Shown here piece by piece: positions 10,730-21,599 of a stretch of DNA of 64,000 nucleotides. The notes beneath the pieces were generated by a model, which worked only from the letters and a program-made list of their open reading frames with translations, was not told the origin of the DNA and ran no database searches. The first letter of the stretch is position 1, and each line of letters opens with the position of its first letter. This DNA comes from Topomyia yanbarensis. Taxonomy: Eukaryota > Arthropoda > Insecta > Diptera > Culicidae. The stretch covers positions 428,358,539-428,422,538 of the forward strand of contig NC_080671.1 in assembly GCF_030247195.1 (NCBI RefSeq), in the 5' to 3' direction. A program made the translations under genes and the position numbers.

Positions 10730-11477
10730 TAGAGATTGGCAAGTGAATGGATAAAAAGAATCAACTCTTGAAAAAGAGTGAGTGAGCCACGATTTTTTTT
10801 AAAGTTGCGATTCTTTAAAAACAAATCTGCTATTGAGCGACTTAGTATAACTACAACATTTAAAACGAAATATTTTTTGTAAAAGTTGCCTATTTCTACA
10901 TGCATTTACCGAAGCCAGTATTCAGATCCAACGCCCCCTTCATTTATTGGCTTCCAAGCTTATTGAAGTTTCACACCTAATCGAATTCCTTCAGTTCAGA
11001 GGAAATATAAATTAATTCACCAACAAAATCATTTATTTCTTATATGTGAAGGCTGGCTTTTCAATTTCAGAGCATAAGTGAACTGCCTAATCTTTGTCTG
11101 ATGCTTTTTTGCTCGATAATCCCACTCAGAGCAAACACAGAAAGAAAATTCAGTTTGAATAAGAGATTGCATTTGAACCGAAAATGACTGAATGCATACG
11201 CTGAACACAACTAATGAAGCACGATTATCCCAAAAAGATGCTAGCAAATGGAATGAGTTAGCTGTGGAAATTAATCACATAAAAATAAATAAGCACTATG
11301 AACACACGCACACTTGCTTGTACATATGGAATTCAAAATATCTAATCCAGATAAAAGTCAAACTGATATTTCTTTCTTCTTTCCAAATGAATCACTGAAT
11401 CGAGCAAGAGTCGATTTTTTTCTCAAGTGAATCGGACACGAGTCGCTCACTAAACTGAATCGTTTTGTCCATCCCTA
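10730..11477. mobile_element. hAT-type non-autonomous element (748 bp)
   Basis: The termini are TAGAGATTGGCAAG and the reverse complement of TAGGGATGGACAAA, an imperfect inverted repeat. Exact 8-bp duplications GTGTATAG occur at 10722-10729 and 11478-11485. The TAG-type end and TSD length fit hAT. The interior holds only short ORFs, none transposase-like. It has inserted into the TTCATGA-rich repeat. Confidence 0.85.
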
Positions 11478-11639
11478 GTGTATAGCCTGACCAAGCCACG
11501 GGGATCATCAGGCGTGAGCTCGTATCTGTCTCTTTAATGTGGCTAACTCGAGCTTGAGGGATTGTTCGTTCAACATCGGCTTTGTGGAAATTATATAGAA
11601 CACTGATCCGGGCCATAAAAACACTAGAAGCACTTACAG

Positions 11640-11661
11640 GGTGTGTGTGTGTGTGTGTGTG
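11640..11661 (+). repeat. (GT)n microsatellite
   Basis: A pure GT run of about 22 bp. Confidence 0.9.
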
Positions 11662-11689
11662 ATTTTTAAAGTGAGTGACTGGTCGGCAA

Positions 11690-11865
11690 TCCTGGAACTA
11701 TGCAAATATTCTAGGAGAATTGTTTTGAACGTCAGAAGGTAAAATTTCAGCAGCTTCTAGCACTGAAAGAAAGCACCAACCCTGATCAAAATAGGATTTT
11801 TGTGTTTCTTGACCCAAGAGATTTAACGACGAAAAGATAGCCATGAAAGGGTTCAACTAATTTCA
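11690..11865 (+). repeat. Fragment of the TTAA-flanked MITE family
   Basis: The words GATCAAAATAGGATTTTTGTGTTTCTTGAC and the stretch before them align by eye with the right halves of the elements at 42614-43071 and 54570-55056. The left half is missing and the right end reads AGGGTTCAA instead of GGGTTAA. Confidence 0.55.
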
Positions 11866-13404
11866 AAAGAGAACATAATCAACAAGAAAAGGTTTATTTT
11901 CCTGGAAAAGGACGCTAGCGGTTGTGTGCCGTCCTAGCACCAGATCACAATATTCTTCATTGCAAGCAGTTTATTTAATAAAAAATTCCGAGTATCACAC
12001 GTGTTCAGTATTGAAGCAAGTTTCTATCCTAACTGAAGCAGATAAAACATACTCGCTTTAAATTCATCTCATGCTTTAATATTTTCTCTTTCTCTTTTTT
12101 CTATGGATGACAAATTGCACAAATTGTAAAAGCTGGTAAGTCCGCATGGTACCCGGAATATGAATCATTTACCTTGCCTTTCAAATGCATAGGTACATAC
12201 AGACATACACATGGCAAATATCATTCTCCAGTCCAACTATTCTCCTAATTGCCAATGCGGGAATCAAGCCGGGCTCTTATATGAAACACTGATACCGGTT
12301 CGAAGATGATATTCTCGAGTCGAAGGAACACTATCAATAGGAAAAAGAAGTTTTTATGCAGTCTGTAAGTTATCACTACAGTGATAACCCGATTTGGTCA
12401 GCCCCACGGAGTATTATGGGTTGCAAAAAAAATGTTTGTGGTTCCCAAGTATACTTCATAATTTATAACTTCATAGTAATTTACTTTAAAAGAAAAATAA
12501 TCGATGTTTTGAATATTTTCAATTTATAAGACAATAAAAATATCTGACATGAGTTTGGCTTAGTTCAAGAGCTACAGAGCTGCTGTGATATAAGTTGTAT
12601 GGCGTTCGTTTGATCACTTGTACAATTGATTCTAGATTTCCTATGTCACACTATTATCTGCTCCTATTAGATTTTTGCTGGAAACTCGCATAAAAACCGT
12701 TTTCCTCTAAATTAGTTATGATATTTGCGTTTCGATTTCGTCTCATCAGAATCCACCAATAACTTAGTGACAGGATCAAGCTAGCACCGGATTGACGCTA
12801 GCTCAAAAAAAAAAAGAAAACACTATTTGTGTTTCTAAGCAAACCGGTGGTGCGAGCGTGGTGTCCCGCAAGAAAATAAAAAAATAGAAGCTTTTGTCAA
12901 AAATTGCCCTAATTTATTGTTAAACCATTTAAAACCCCAGACAGCTCATTTCATTAAACATGAAGAATTTCAAGAAAACACTGTTATCAATAAATCGAAA
13001 GCTTTCAATACTTCAAGAACATCGACTTGGGTCGAATTCAATAAATTGCTTCAATTCAACCATTCGAACAGATGCCATCGAGATTTCTTCAAACAAAAAC
13101 ATCCAAATCAGCAAAGAGGTAGCTTTTTACTGAATCAAACGAGCAAAGTGATAAAAAGAATAAAAATACGTACCTACACGCCATCTTCTAACTCGATCTA
13201 ACATCCCGAAAGCATGCTGTTCGACACGGGTCCCATTGCGTTTGAAGTCGCAATCGAGCCCGTCTCCAACACCAAAGCTGCCCCGCTGCTTCCATCAGAT
13301 AGAATTGGTTTTTGTTTAGTTTAAAAAAAAGCTTTGAATATTCTGTCTGAGCAGATATTCTCCGTACGTTAGATAACTCCTGCGCGCCGGTGTACGTTCA
13401 CTAA
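11866..13404. other. Unassigned AT-rich DNA
   Basis: I find no convincing gene. Small features only: a GCTAGC pair around 12780-12808 that could form a weak stem, an A-run near 12808, and a GC-richer patch at about 13200-13310 that is open in more than one frame but matches nothing I recognise. Confidence 0.45.
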
Positions 13405-13483
13405 ACTGCCCATGATCGCATATCAGTCCCATAAAGATAGGAAATCCCATAGAAAACGGGACAACTATGCGATCATGGGTAGT
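13405..13483. mobile_element. Miniature 79-bp fold-back element
   Basis: It begins ACTGCCCATGATCGCATA and ends with the reverse complement of ACTACCCATGATCGCATA, an 18-bp terminal inverted repeat with one mismatch. The centre contains ATAGGAAATCCCAT. A second, more diverged copy in reverse orientation lies at about 50125-50195. A target-site duplication was not resolved. Confidence 0.6.
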
Positions 13484-14576
13484 AAATTACTTATTCAAAT
13501 TGGTCCTTGCATAAAGCATGAGCCGCAGGAGACGTCATGCCCGAAAAAACCTACCTCCAAGATGCCTGATTCTGACAACGAAAAATTGCCACGAGGGTTT
13601 GTTTCGCCTTCCCCGGAATGTTAACGGCGTTGGCAGCGATTCTAATGAGGATTTATCTTTGAAGTACACAACTTAGAGCGGAAAATAAAATCAACGGGTA
13701 CCTACTTACTGAAAATTGAGCAGGAAAGGAATAAGACCGCATTTCGGAACGCAAATTTTCAAATGCGCTTTGACTTTTTGACTAAGGAAACTCTGACACA
13801 AGCATAAAATTATAATAAAACATTTGCAAACACCGTGCTTTCAAACCAAACAGTGGCGAGATACTTTACTTCACCTCCACCTGCACTGCTGAAATCCCCA
13901 AAAAATCCACCGAAAAATGACATCCTTAAATTTTTCTCGCAGATAACAAAAGTTCTGTACCTTCCCACACGCAGCAAGGAAGCGAAAAAATAATGATACC
14001 ACCACAGCAGGCGTGCTGCGTATCGTCGTACCAGCTTCCTCCCCAGTTCCTTCCACACGATGATTAGTCTCGTCGACAGCACCCGCACATAAATCGGAGT
14101 TTTCTTCCCACGACACGATTCCATTTCAGTGCATGCTGCGTTCTGATAAAAAAAAAAGAAAGCGACAGGAAAATATTTAACAGCCAGGGGAATGTAGATC
14201 AGGTGGAATGAATTGCTTTTTCTCTATATTGCTATCTACCTGCTAGCAAATTAGAGTGGATAGCTATCGCACGTACGCGGAACGGAACACAAACCAAACC
14301 ACACCTTAAAGCCATACTGAATATTTCCAGTGAAATGAGTGAAAATAGACGAGAAATTTTTTTTTTGTCTTGCGATTTCTTTTAAATTTAGCTGATTCAG
14401 GCGCCTCAACGCTGATTGCCTTCGGTGAAATTAAGAGAAATTAGGTGATTTAAAAGATATTTATAAGATTCTCCTTACTTATTTTGTATCCTTTCTCTTG
14501 TAAATTTGAAGTAACATATGACACACAAAAATTTCCACCAAATTTATTTTTCTAGTTTTTTTCGGTTCAGCAGTCG
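13484..14576. other. Unassigned DNA
   Basis: The region contains an open reading frame of about 100 codons on the minus strand (13810-14124) without any recognisable domain, and otherwise AT-rich sequence. I cannot support a gene. Confidence 0.4.
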
Positions 14577-14600
14577 TATTCGGGACGTATTTTTTAATAA

Positions 14601-14885
14601 GGGATCGTCCATAAATGACGTAGCATTTTTGAGTGATTTTAAACACCCCCTCCCCCATCGTAGCATTTCGTCAAAAACCGCTAAATTCCCCCTGATAATT
14701 ACGTAGCTTGACGATAAACTCCCTCCCCCCTTGACCCCGTAAAAATGCAAAAAAAAAAATTAAAAAAACCATGTTAGATGAAACGTAGTATGACATGACC
14801 CCCTACCCCCTGTCGTTACACATCATCACAAAATACAAAACTCCCCCCTCCCCCATATAATAATACGTCATTTATGGATGATCCC
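14601..14885. mobile_element. TAA-flanked MITE (PIF/Harbinger-like), 285 bp
   Basis: The termini GGGATCGTCCATAAATGACG and the inverted CGTCATTTATGGATGATCCC form a nearly perfect 20-bp terminal inverted repeat. TAA is present on both sides (14598-14600 and 14886-14888), which fits the TWA target preference of PIF/Harbinger elements; the superfamily is an inference. The interior contains C-rich runs and no ORF. A further 24-bp direct repeat flanks the whole unit (14577-14600 and 14893-14916). Confidence 0.75.
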
Positions 14886-14916
14886 TAATAGTTATTCTGG
14901 ACGTATTTTTTAATAA

Positions 14917-15680
14917 AAGGTAATGTGCCTAGTTTGGAAGTAGCATAGTACACACACTTTGTCAAAGTTTGACAACCGTACTTCAATAGCAGCTCGAGAA
15001 ATAAACAAAAGACAATAACGTGCTCTTCTCATGTCATTATCGTGGCTCGTGCAACAAGGATTTTCAGCTCTTATAAATGCAATTTGTATTATTATATCAG
15101 TGCATTCCAGTTCTATTTATACCGCTGTTCATTATTCTGTCGCACTATATATGAAAAATCTACTAAATAATTCACTTTTTGCTAGATTTATATCTCTGCT
15201 CCATCGGGGGCGAAATGTCCTCTTCTTTGATTTGGCTGATTTTTTAATCGAAAACCGAAAAATTGTTCTGAAAACGACATCATTAATTAAATTCTCCCGA
15301 TTGATGTTCTATAGCTGAGTTATGATTATATTTCCTTAGGAGGTGCGTTTTACCCCATCTTCCCCTATTCATTACACATCACTCGATTCATTGTCGCTTT
15401 GATCAACTAATGGTTTTAGGCGACAATAAACAATTTGGGAAAACACCTTGTAGGTGAGGTTCAGCAATGTGATTTCTTGCTAACTAGTTAATTGTAGATA
15501 ATTACGAAAAAAATTAAATCAATTAATTTTCTTCGAAGTACCTTTTATTGAGCTTGAGCTTGTGCGACCACCCCTGGCTGCTACTCCGTTATCGATCTGG
15601 ACTAGCTGAAGTTTCACAGGGAATCAGTAGATAATTAGCGAAACATCTTTCAATGTGCCACTCCTGGTAATCCTAAAGTG
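14917..15680. other. Unassigned AT-rich DNA
   Basis: No recognisable gene. A motif GGTGCGTTTTACCCCATCTTCCCC at about 15342-15365 (related words occur near 4010-4050) looks like one end of a repeat, but I could not find its partner. Confidence 0.4.
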
Positions 15681-15687
15681 TTTATTG

Positions 15688-16072
15688 ATCAATACTGGCG
15701 CCGGCCAGACCCGAATGTAGATCGCGGAACGAAAGGGAAGGAATTGTTAGTCCGATACTTGATTTTGCTAGAGGCCGTATATACCACTGCGCACTCCACA
15801 AGTATCATGAGAGGAGGATATTTGTTAGTAAGTATAGAAGTTGGATTCTAATTCTTCTTTACCGACGCCAGAGAGTTGACACCACTATCTGGATGAGATA
15901 TCGATCCATCAACTCATGGACCGGGGACCAACGGCTTTACATCCCTTCCGAAGGAAGACGGGGCCACAGGTTTTTTCACCTCAGAAAAATCTCAACGACC
16001 TCGGCTGGGATTGAACCCAGGACAACTGGAATCAGTGGTGGTCATGCTTACCACTCAACCACCGGCGCCGTC
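15688..16072 (-). mobile_element. tRNA-derived SINE (reverse strand)
   Basis: Read on the minus strand, the 5' part has an internal RNA polymerase III promoter: A box TGGTTGAGTGG (16051-16061) and B box GGGTTCAATCCC (16007-16018), spaced as in a tRNA gene. The would-be acceptor ends do not pair, so it is not a tRNA gene. A long non-tRNA body follows to about 15690. It ends close to a TAA-flanked element that begins at 16086. The SINE family name is not certain. Confidence 0.7.
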
Positions 16073-16085
16073 TACTTCCAAGTAA

Positions 16086-17555
16086 GGGGCCGTTCATAAA
16101 CCACGTAGACTCATAGGGGGGACGGGGGGGGGGGGGGGGGTCTGGCAAAAGTCTACGTTTGTCTACGAGGGGGGAGGGGGGGTCTTTGAAAAAGTTTACG
16201 TAGACTTTTATTTTTTGTTATTCTCGTATTACTAATTATGAATGAGATTTAAAGAGAGTTGTATTCAAAATATCGGTCTATTCAGTATTTATGCAGAAAC
16301 TTCGAAGATAGTACACTATTGAGGTAACTACTCGTTAAGCGACCAATCAACCCAGAACCCACGATTTTTTTTTTGGACAACCTCACAAGTTGTTTTTTCT
16401 TGCGTATATTTTGATATAGTTTTGATCTAGGAATAATGCAAAATGACAGTTATAAAGACGATCGCCCAAAATTCCTCTCGACGGAAGATTTTGACTGCGA
16501 AATCATCTGAGACACCCCTAGTTAGCAGACATGCATGGACCATTAAATGCATGAACCATAAAAGTTAAAAAATGGTCAAAGTTAAGCATTGTAACAACAA
16601 AACACCCGATTTTGAACAATAAGTATATTATTTTTTTTATTTATTTATTAATTTCGGTGGTTAAAGCAGTAGGGTAGTTAAACTTCTACAACAAAGTTTT
16701 TACTCGAGTTAATCAGTTTCTCTTGCAATCATTTACACTGATTTCAAAATCTTTAAATACCTGTTAAATTTTACGTCTTGACCCTATGCAACTCCGTGCA
16801 AACCGGCTCTACTATATTTATCTTCGAAAATATTCGGAGTTAAACTTTGATACTTTGCGATAATGCTCTAAGGTGATTCGGCTATTAATTACATAAGAAA
16901 TATAAATATTTTTGGGAAAACTTCAATAGCTTCGTTCCCTTAATCAAATAAGGCAATTTAGATTATCTTATTATCTTAGCAATATTGAAATTTGTTCACG
17001 AAAAGTGAAATTTGTGTGCATGTTTGGTTTATTATTTTAGTCTAGATGATAATACACATTGACAGTATTAATTTGTAATTGTTTCTTATAATTTAACAAT
17101 TTTGAATGCACCAGTAAGGTTCAAAAAGTGTTTAGCAGTTCTGCATTGTTAGTGTAGTTCGCACTTCGGCCAAAATTTAAGCTAGTTATAGCAATACATC
17201 TTTTTACATATATTTGAGTGACTATCCTTGAAAAGAAGTATTCCGCTACACAAACGTTGGAAAGCACCCTGAATCGGTATTAATTGATTTGATCAATCAT
17301 AGACAAAAATCAATGTGAAAATCCTTTCATTAATATTCAAAAAGCTTGAAATAAATTTGAATGCTAATTTTTAATTGAACATTCTAATGTGCTTCTTGCT
17401 AAATTCACATTTCCCGCGAATAAAAAAAATTAAAAGTCTACGTAAACTTTTGAAGTGGGGGGGGGGGGGGTTGGTAAAAGTCTTCTAAGGTCTACTAGGG
17501 GGGAGGGGGGTTAAAAATTCTCAAATTTCGGTCTACGTGGTTTATGAACGGTCCC
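16086..17555. mobile_element. TAA-flanked DNA transposon derivative (PIF/Harbinger-like), 1470 bp
   Basis: The ends GGGGCCGTTCATAAACCACG and the inverted CGTGGTTTATGAACGGTCCC differ at one position. TAA flanks both sides (16083-16085 and 17556-17558). Next to each end are subterminal repeats of GTCTACG and long G-runs (16117-16187 and 17457-17512), in mirrored arrangement. The interior has no transposase-like ORF, so it is non-autonomous. Its termini resemble those of the smaller element at 14601-14885, suggesting a related family. Confidence 0.78.
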
Positions 17556-18296
17556 TAACTTTTATTCTAAGATTCAGAAACTCATGCTTCCGAGCAGCAG
17601 CTGTATGGAAAAAATGCTCGGACACAGGCACGTAACCAGAGAGGGGGCTAGGCGGCTAAATCCCCTCCCGAAATCTTTCAGAAAAAAATTTAAGAGCGAA
17701 CATGTTTTTCGGTGACTCTTCACAAATTTGTATCTTGTTTGGTTTGAATAAATTAATGGGAGAATGTTGGGGAAGATTGCTATTTCGAATAACCAAAGAC
17801 ACCAGTCACGATAGGTGAATCAAATAAAATAATTATACATTAAAGAAGCAAAAGTTTCCTAGAAAACTGAGCACAAAAACCCTAAAAAATGAGACTATCG
17901 CTGGTGATTGCCATTTTTTTACAAAACTGAGATATTATGCTAGATATTGGCCAGAATAAGGTTAGTTATTTAAATCACAAGTTTTTAAATTACACCCAAA
18001 TTGCATTTCTGTAATAAGTTAGTGCACTGTACGCCTTGTATAAACACCACAAATTTCACTTGCGTGCTAAGCAAAAAAAAAATTAATTTTTCTGATAACA
18101 ATATAGCCAAGAAGACAGTTTTTATTTTCGTGCAATTTTAATGCAATAGTATTTCTATTGACACCCAATTTCATGTTTATGCGGGAAATGCGTTCCGTAC
18201 TCGAATTTTATTAACTTTGCTGATATGTAGAAACATATACAGTAGCGGTGGAGTTAAGTGTCGTGATTTTGTCCTTACTTTCCGTCGGATGCCAAT

Positions 18297-18483
18297 TTTT
18301 ATTCATTTCGTTTATTTGATAGGTACAAATGCGTTAGCTTGGCGGTGCCAAATTCTTTTGTTTTTACATTTTGGATATCTTAAAACTAGGAGGTTACAAT
18401 GTTGAAATATTTTTTTTACAAGGAAAAAGAAAGTTTACAGCTATCTTAAGACTAGAAATAAGATTCAATATACAAGAGAGGGC
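18297..18483 (-). mobile_element. 5'-truncated LINE 3' end with 11-bp TSD
   Basis: The sequence is the reverse complement of the 3' UTR end of the LINE at 1-3997 (about 3795-3978), including the GGCAC-type hairpin. It is flanked by CGGATGCCAAT (18286-18296) and CGGATGTCGAT (18484-18494), a diverged target-site duplication. The paralogous hAT copy at about 28258 has a single uninterrupted version of this site, which confirms the insertion. Confidence 0.85.
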
Positions 18484-19267
18484 CGGATGTCGATTGATGC
18501 TAAATCATATATTAGTCAATCATAATGAACATAATGTTGCAACCAGCAGCAGCATTTTTGTTGCATTCTATAGTTTCCAGTTAATGTCTATGTAACGGAG
18601 AGCGACTAAAATGTTGTAACTGGTTGAATCTATAAGTCAATATGTTGGGTTTATTATTTCGATTTCATGGTTTAGTATGTGATAATATAGTTTTATTTTT
18701 GTTCGGTATGAAATAAAGCGAGAGAGATGATTGATAATCACGGAGAAAAAAAGCGAAAAATGAATCAATACTTCGGAAGGGGACTCAAGAGCATCTCTTC
18801 TATTTTTTCTATACACTCAACTCAAGCGCTTTTGGAATTGCGCTGTGATCTTCTCATTTTCGAAATACCCTTACGTCTTTGTTATCCGTAGGACTTTGAT
18901 GAGTTAGGTGTAACAACTTCAATTGAAACAGTTTCTCAAATTGTGGATGTTCAAGAAGTCGAACATCTTTCAATCTTTAAGGTAATTGTGGAAAAAAAAT
19001 AGAGCAAATTGTTTTTATGCGAAAAACAATCCAATTATTGAGATTAGTGTTTAACGAAGTGACGAATTGACTTAGAAGTGTAATCGAAATCATCACCTTA
19101 CACCTTACTTACTCTTCCGGAAAGGGGAAACAAGTGAGATGTATTCCTTTCCACGTGTCAAAAGCAAGAGATGCTGCAATACTTCATATTTATAGTTTTG
19201 TAGTTTTTTCGGTTATGTCACCAATACAATTAAACAAATTTCACGTAAATAAGAAGATATTAGAAGT

Positions 19268-19302
19268 TGGGGACGGGCATAACGTAGTTGGTAAATCGAT
19301 TA
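19268..19302 (+). mobile_element. Start of a Feilai-like SINE, cut by assembly gap
   Basis: The words GGGGACGGGCATAACGTAGT and TGGTAAATCGATT match the tRNA-like head of the SINE at 49262-49432 and resemble Aedes Feilai elements. The remainder is lost in the N run. Confidence 0.6.
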
Positions 19303-19802
19303 NNNNNNNNNNNNNNNNNNNNNNNNNNNNNNNNNNNNNNNNNNNNNNNNNNNNNNNNNNNNNNNNNNNNNNNNNNNNNNNNNNNNNNNNNNNNNNNNNN
19401 NNNNNNNNNNNNNNNNNNNNNNNNNNNNNNNNNNNNNNNNNNNNNNNNNNNNNNNNNNNNNNNNNNNNNNNNNNNNNNNNNNNNNNNNNNNNNNNNNNNN
19501 NNNNNNNNNNNNNNNNNNNNNNNNNNNNNNNNNNNNNNNNNNNNNNNNNNNNNNNNNNNNNNNNNNNNNNNNNNNNNNNNNNNNNNNNNNNNNNNNNNNN
19601 NNNNNNNNNNNNNNNNNNNNNNNNNNNNNNNNNNNNNNNNNNNNNNNNNNNNNNNNNNNNNNNNNNNNNNNNNNNNNNNNNNNNNNNNNNNNNNNNNNNN
19701 NNNNNNNNNNNNNNNNNNNNNNNNNNNNNNNNNNNNNNNNNNNNNNNNNNNNNNNNNNNNNNNNNNNNNNNNNNNNNNNNNNNNNNNNNNNNNNNNNNNN
19801 NN
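19303..19802. other. Assembly gap (500 N)
   Basis: Exactly 500 N, a common placeholder for a gap of unknown size. Apparent ORFs across it are meaningless. Confidence 0.99.
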
Positions 19803-20264
19803 GGCACCTTGAACGTAGATTCCAGGCCATCATTGAAATGATAAGTTCTGCGTTTAAGATGTACTTCCACCGGTTGCCAGACGAATTCCTGTAATTATTG
19901 CGTGTGACTTTGAATGTATAAGTCTAATTGTTAGCCCTACTGTGGTGGTCTGTGCGTGGAAGGTGTGAGTTTTAACGGTCGAGTCCAGGGATACATATCT
20001 GTTTGAGTTGGCCTGGGTGTTCACTAATTGCGTAATAATGTGTGCATGTTTTTTCGAGAGTTGTACGACCAGAGCTGTGGAGCTAGGGTCTCGGAAGGAC
20101 TCCCCGTCAGAATCACTCGCTACAATTGCAGACGGAACGGGAAATGTCACGCTCTAAAATACTGCTCAAAGCCAATTGCAGCGGGCCGTGATTCTGAATG
20201 TGATATTCATTGTACAGTTCAGATATGTGCGGGCATAGAGACTTCACGATCGTATGTATCATCG
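19803..20264. other. Unassigned DNA after the gap
   Basis: No recognisable gene. The words GCTACAATTGCAGACGGAAC near 20121 recur in similar form near 48685, so part of it may be a repeat. Confidence 0.4.
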
Positions 20265-21050
20265 CAAGAGGCTCGAGCGTTTGTGCGTTAACATGTGCGA
20301 TCTCGTGGTCGTTTGTATGTCCCGTGTGCTAGCATGTATGTAACATCACATGTATAAAATTGATTTTATAACCGTGTGTCCATGCGCATATTCGCATGTG
20401 TTCTTAGATGATCGCGCGCGGACCGTGAATCTGATACTTAATTTTCGGTGTACTCTAGAAGAGAGTAAGTTCTTCCATATCACTAGAGTTCCCGGTCATG
20501 TCAGCATGGAACGTGTTGTCTAGTGGATTAGTGCGTGATTTACTATTGGTCAAACTGAAAGCATGGACCTAGGCTGCTAGGGCCGAGTAGTGATTGCCGG
20601 ACGTAACCGATTCATGATCTCGCGAACGCTGGTGTTTGTAGATTTACTCTTGGAACCGCGTTTGCATATTTATAAGTGCTAAAGCGTTCACCTAGTCACC
20701 GGTTTGATTTCATGTTTGCGAGATGGCGGGCGTAAATGTGCGTGGATGATCGCGAAGGGCTCGAGCGTTTGTATGGAGGAGTTGTAATTTTTTTAAATTG
20801 GTCCAACTGAAAGCTTGAGTCTAGGCTGCTAGAACCGAGGGTACAGATTTCCGGACGTAACCGATTCATCATCGCACACACGGTACGTTGATATTTGAGA
20901 CCGCGTTTGTAAATGTATAGGTACCGGGGTGTTTCAATATTGGCGCGATCTCGGGCGAAGTATATGTAGGTGATTGCAATTGCATGTTTGCGTTTGTGAC
21001 CAAGTTTGTGTTATCGCGAAGGCCATGAGCGTTTGTACGTTTGGAATGGG
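20265..21050 (+). repeat. Unnamed repeat family (GAGCGTTTGT motif), copy 1
   Basis: The block contains GAGCGTTTGT at 20275, 20763 and 21027, each preceded by an ATCGC-AAGG-like word. Two direct copies of a segment with TAGGCTGCTAG and CCGGACGTAACCGATTCAT lie at about 20560-20640 and 20810-20880. Longer stretches, for example TATCACTAGAGTTCCCGGTC near 20478, match the block at 51130-52450. There is no ORF. The element class is unknown. Confidence 0.6.
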
Positions 21051-21149
21051 AGAGATTGTGAGTGTATATGAGAAGATATACAATTAATTGTGTTAGTGAG
21101 TGTTAGTAGTAATCTAATTTAGGATATGTGAATAAAAGGAATCATAATA

Positions 21150-21540
21150 TTTCCCTGACGCAGCTTTCATCAGTGGAAGTCGGGCCTACTATGGACTCTA
21201 GAAGAAACTGCAGTCAAGAAAGGTTCACCCCCGCACCAAATGCACCATGTACAAAACGCTTATAAGACCGGTGGTTCTCTACGGGCACGAGACTTGGACC
21301 ATGCTCGAGGAGGACCTGCAATCGCTAGGAGTTTTCGAACGACGGGTGCTAAGAACGATCTTCGGCGGTGTGCAGGAGAGCTGTGTGTGGCGGCGAAGGA
21401 TGAACCACGAGCTCGCACTCTATGGCGAACCCAGTATCCAAAAGGTGGCAAAAGCTGGAAGGATGCGGTGGGCAGGGCATATTGCAAGAATGCCGGACAA
21501 CAATCCTGCAAAGATGGTCATGAAATTGATGTTGAACTAA
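21150..21540 (+). pseudogene. LINE polymerase C-terminal fragment
   Basis: From 21247 the frame reads MYKTLIRPVVLYGHETWTML, then FERRVLRTIFGGVQE, WRRRMNHELALYGEP and GRMRWAGHIARMPDNNPAK. This is the C-terminal region that follows the reverse transcriptase in a widespread insect LINE group. Upstream, the same frame continues as AYYGL then a TAG stop near 21202, so the copy is broken as well as 5' truncated. It ends with TGA-containing AAATAAATGAATGAATC simple sequence. The clade (RTE- or CR1-like) is uncertain. Confidence 0.78.
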
Positions 21541-21599
21541 ATAAATGAATGAATCAATTAAATATTTGATATTCGATTAAGGAAGTCTATCCTCTGCGA

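Larger units (their letters stand above)
17625..19302 (+). mobile_element. Large hAT-type element, copy 1 (left part)
   Basis: It starts CAGGCACGTAACCAGA followed by a G-rich then C-rich inverted stretch (GGGGGCTA/CCCCTCCCGAAA) and can be followed alongside the copy at 26419-31130 for about 1.6 kb. Relative to that copy it lacks about 1.05 kb corresponding to 26605-27655. It carries a LINE 3' fragment at 18297-18483 and a SINE at its right edge, and it runs into the assembly gap before any right terminus. No transposase is visible. Confidence 0.78.

Noticed and set aside
13810..14124. 104-codon minus-strand ORF as a host gene
   Set aside because: No domain, atypical composition, and an alternative overlapping frame of similar length; coding status unsupported.
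16001..16072. tRNA gene candidate on the minus strand
   Set aside because: A and B boxes are present but acceptor arms do not pair and a long body continues, so it is a SINE.
19134..19870. ORFs of 174-235 codons
   Set aside because: Almost entirely N from the assembly gap.
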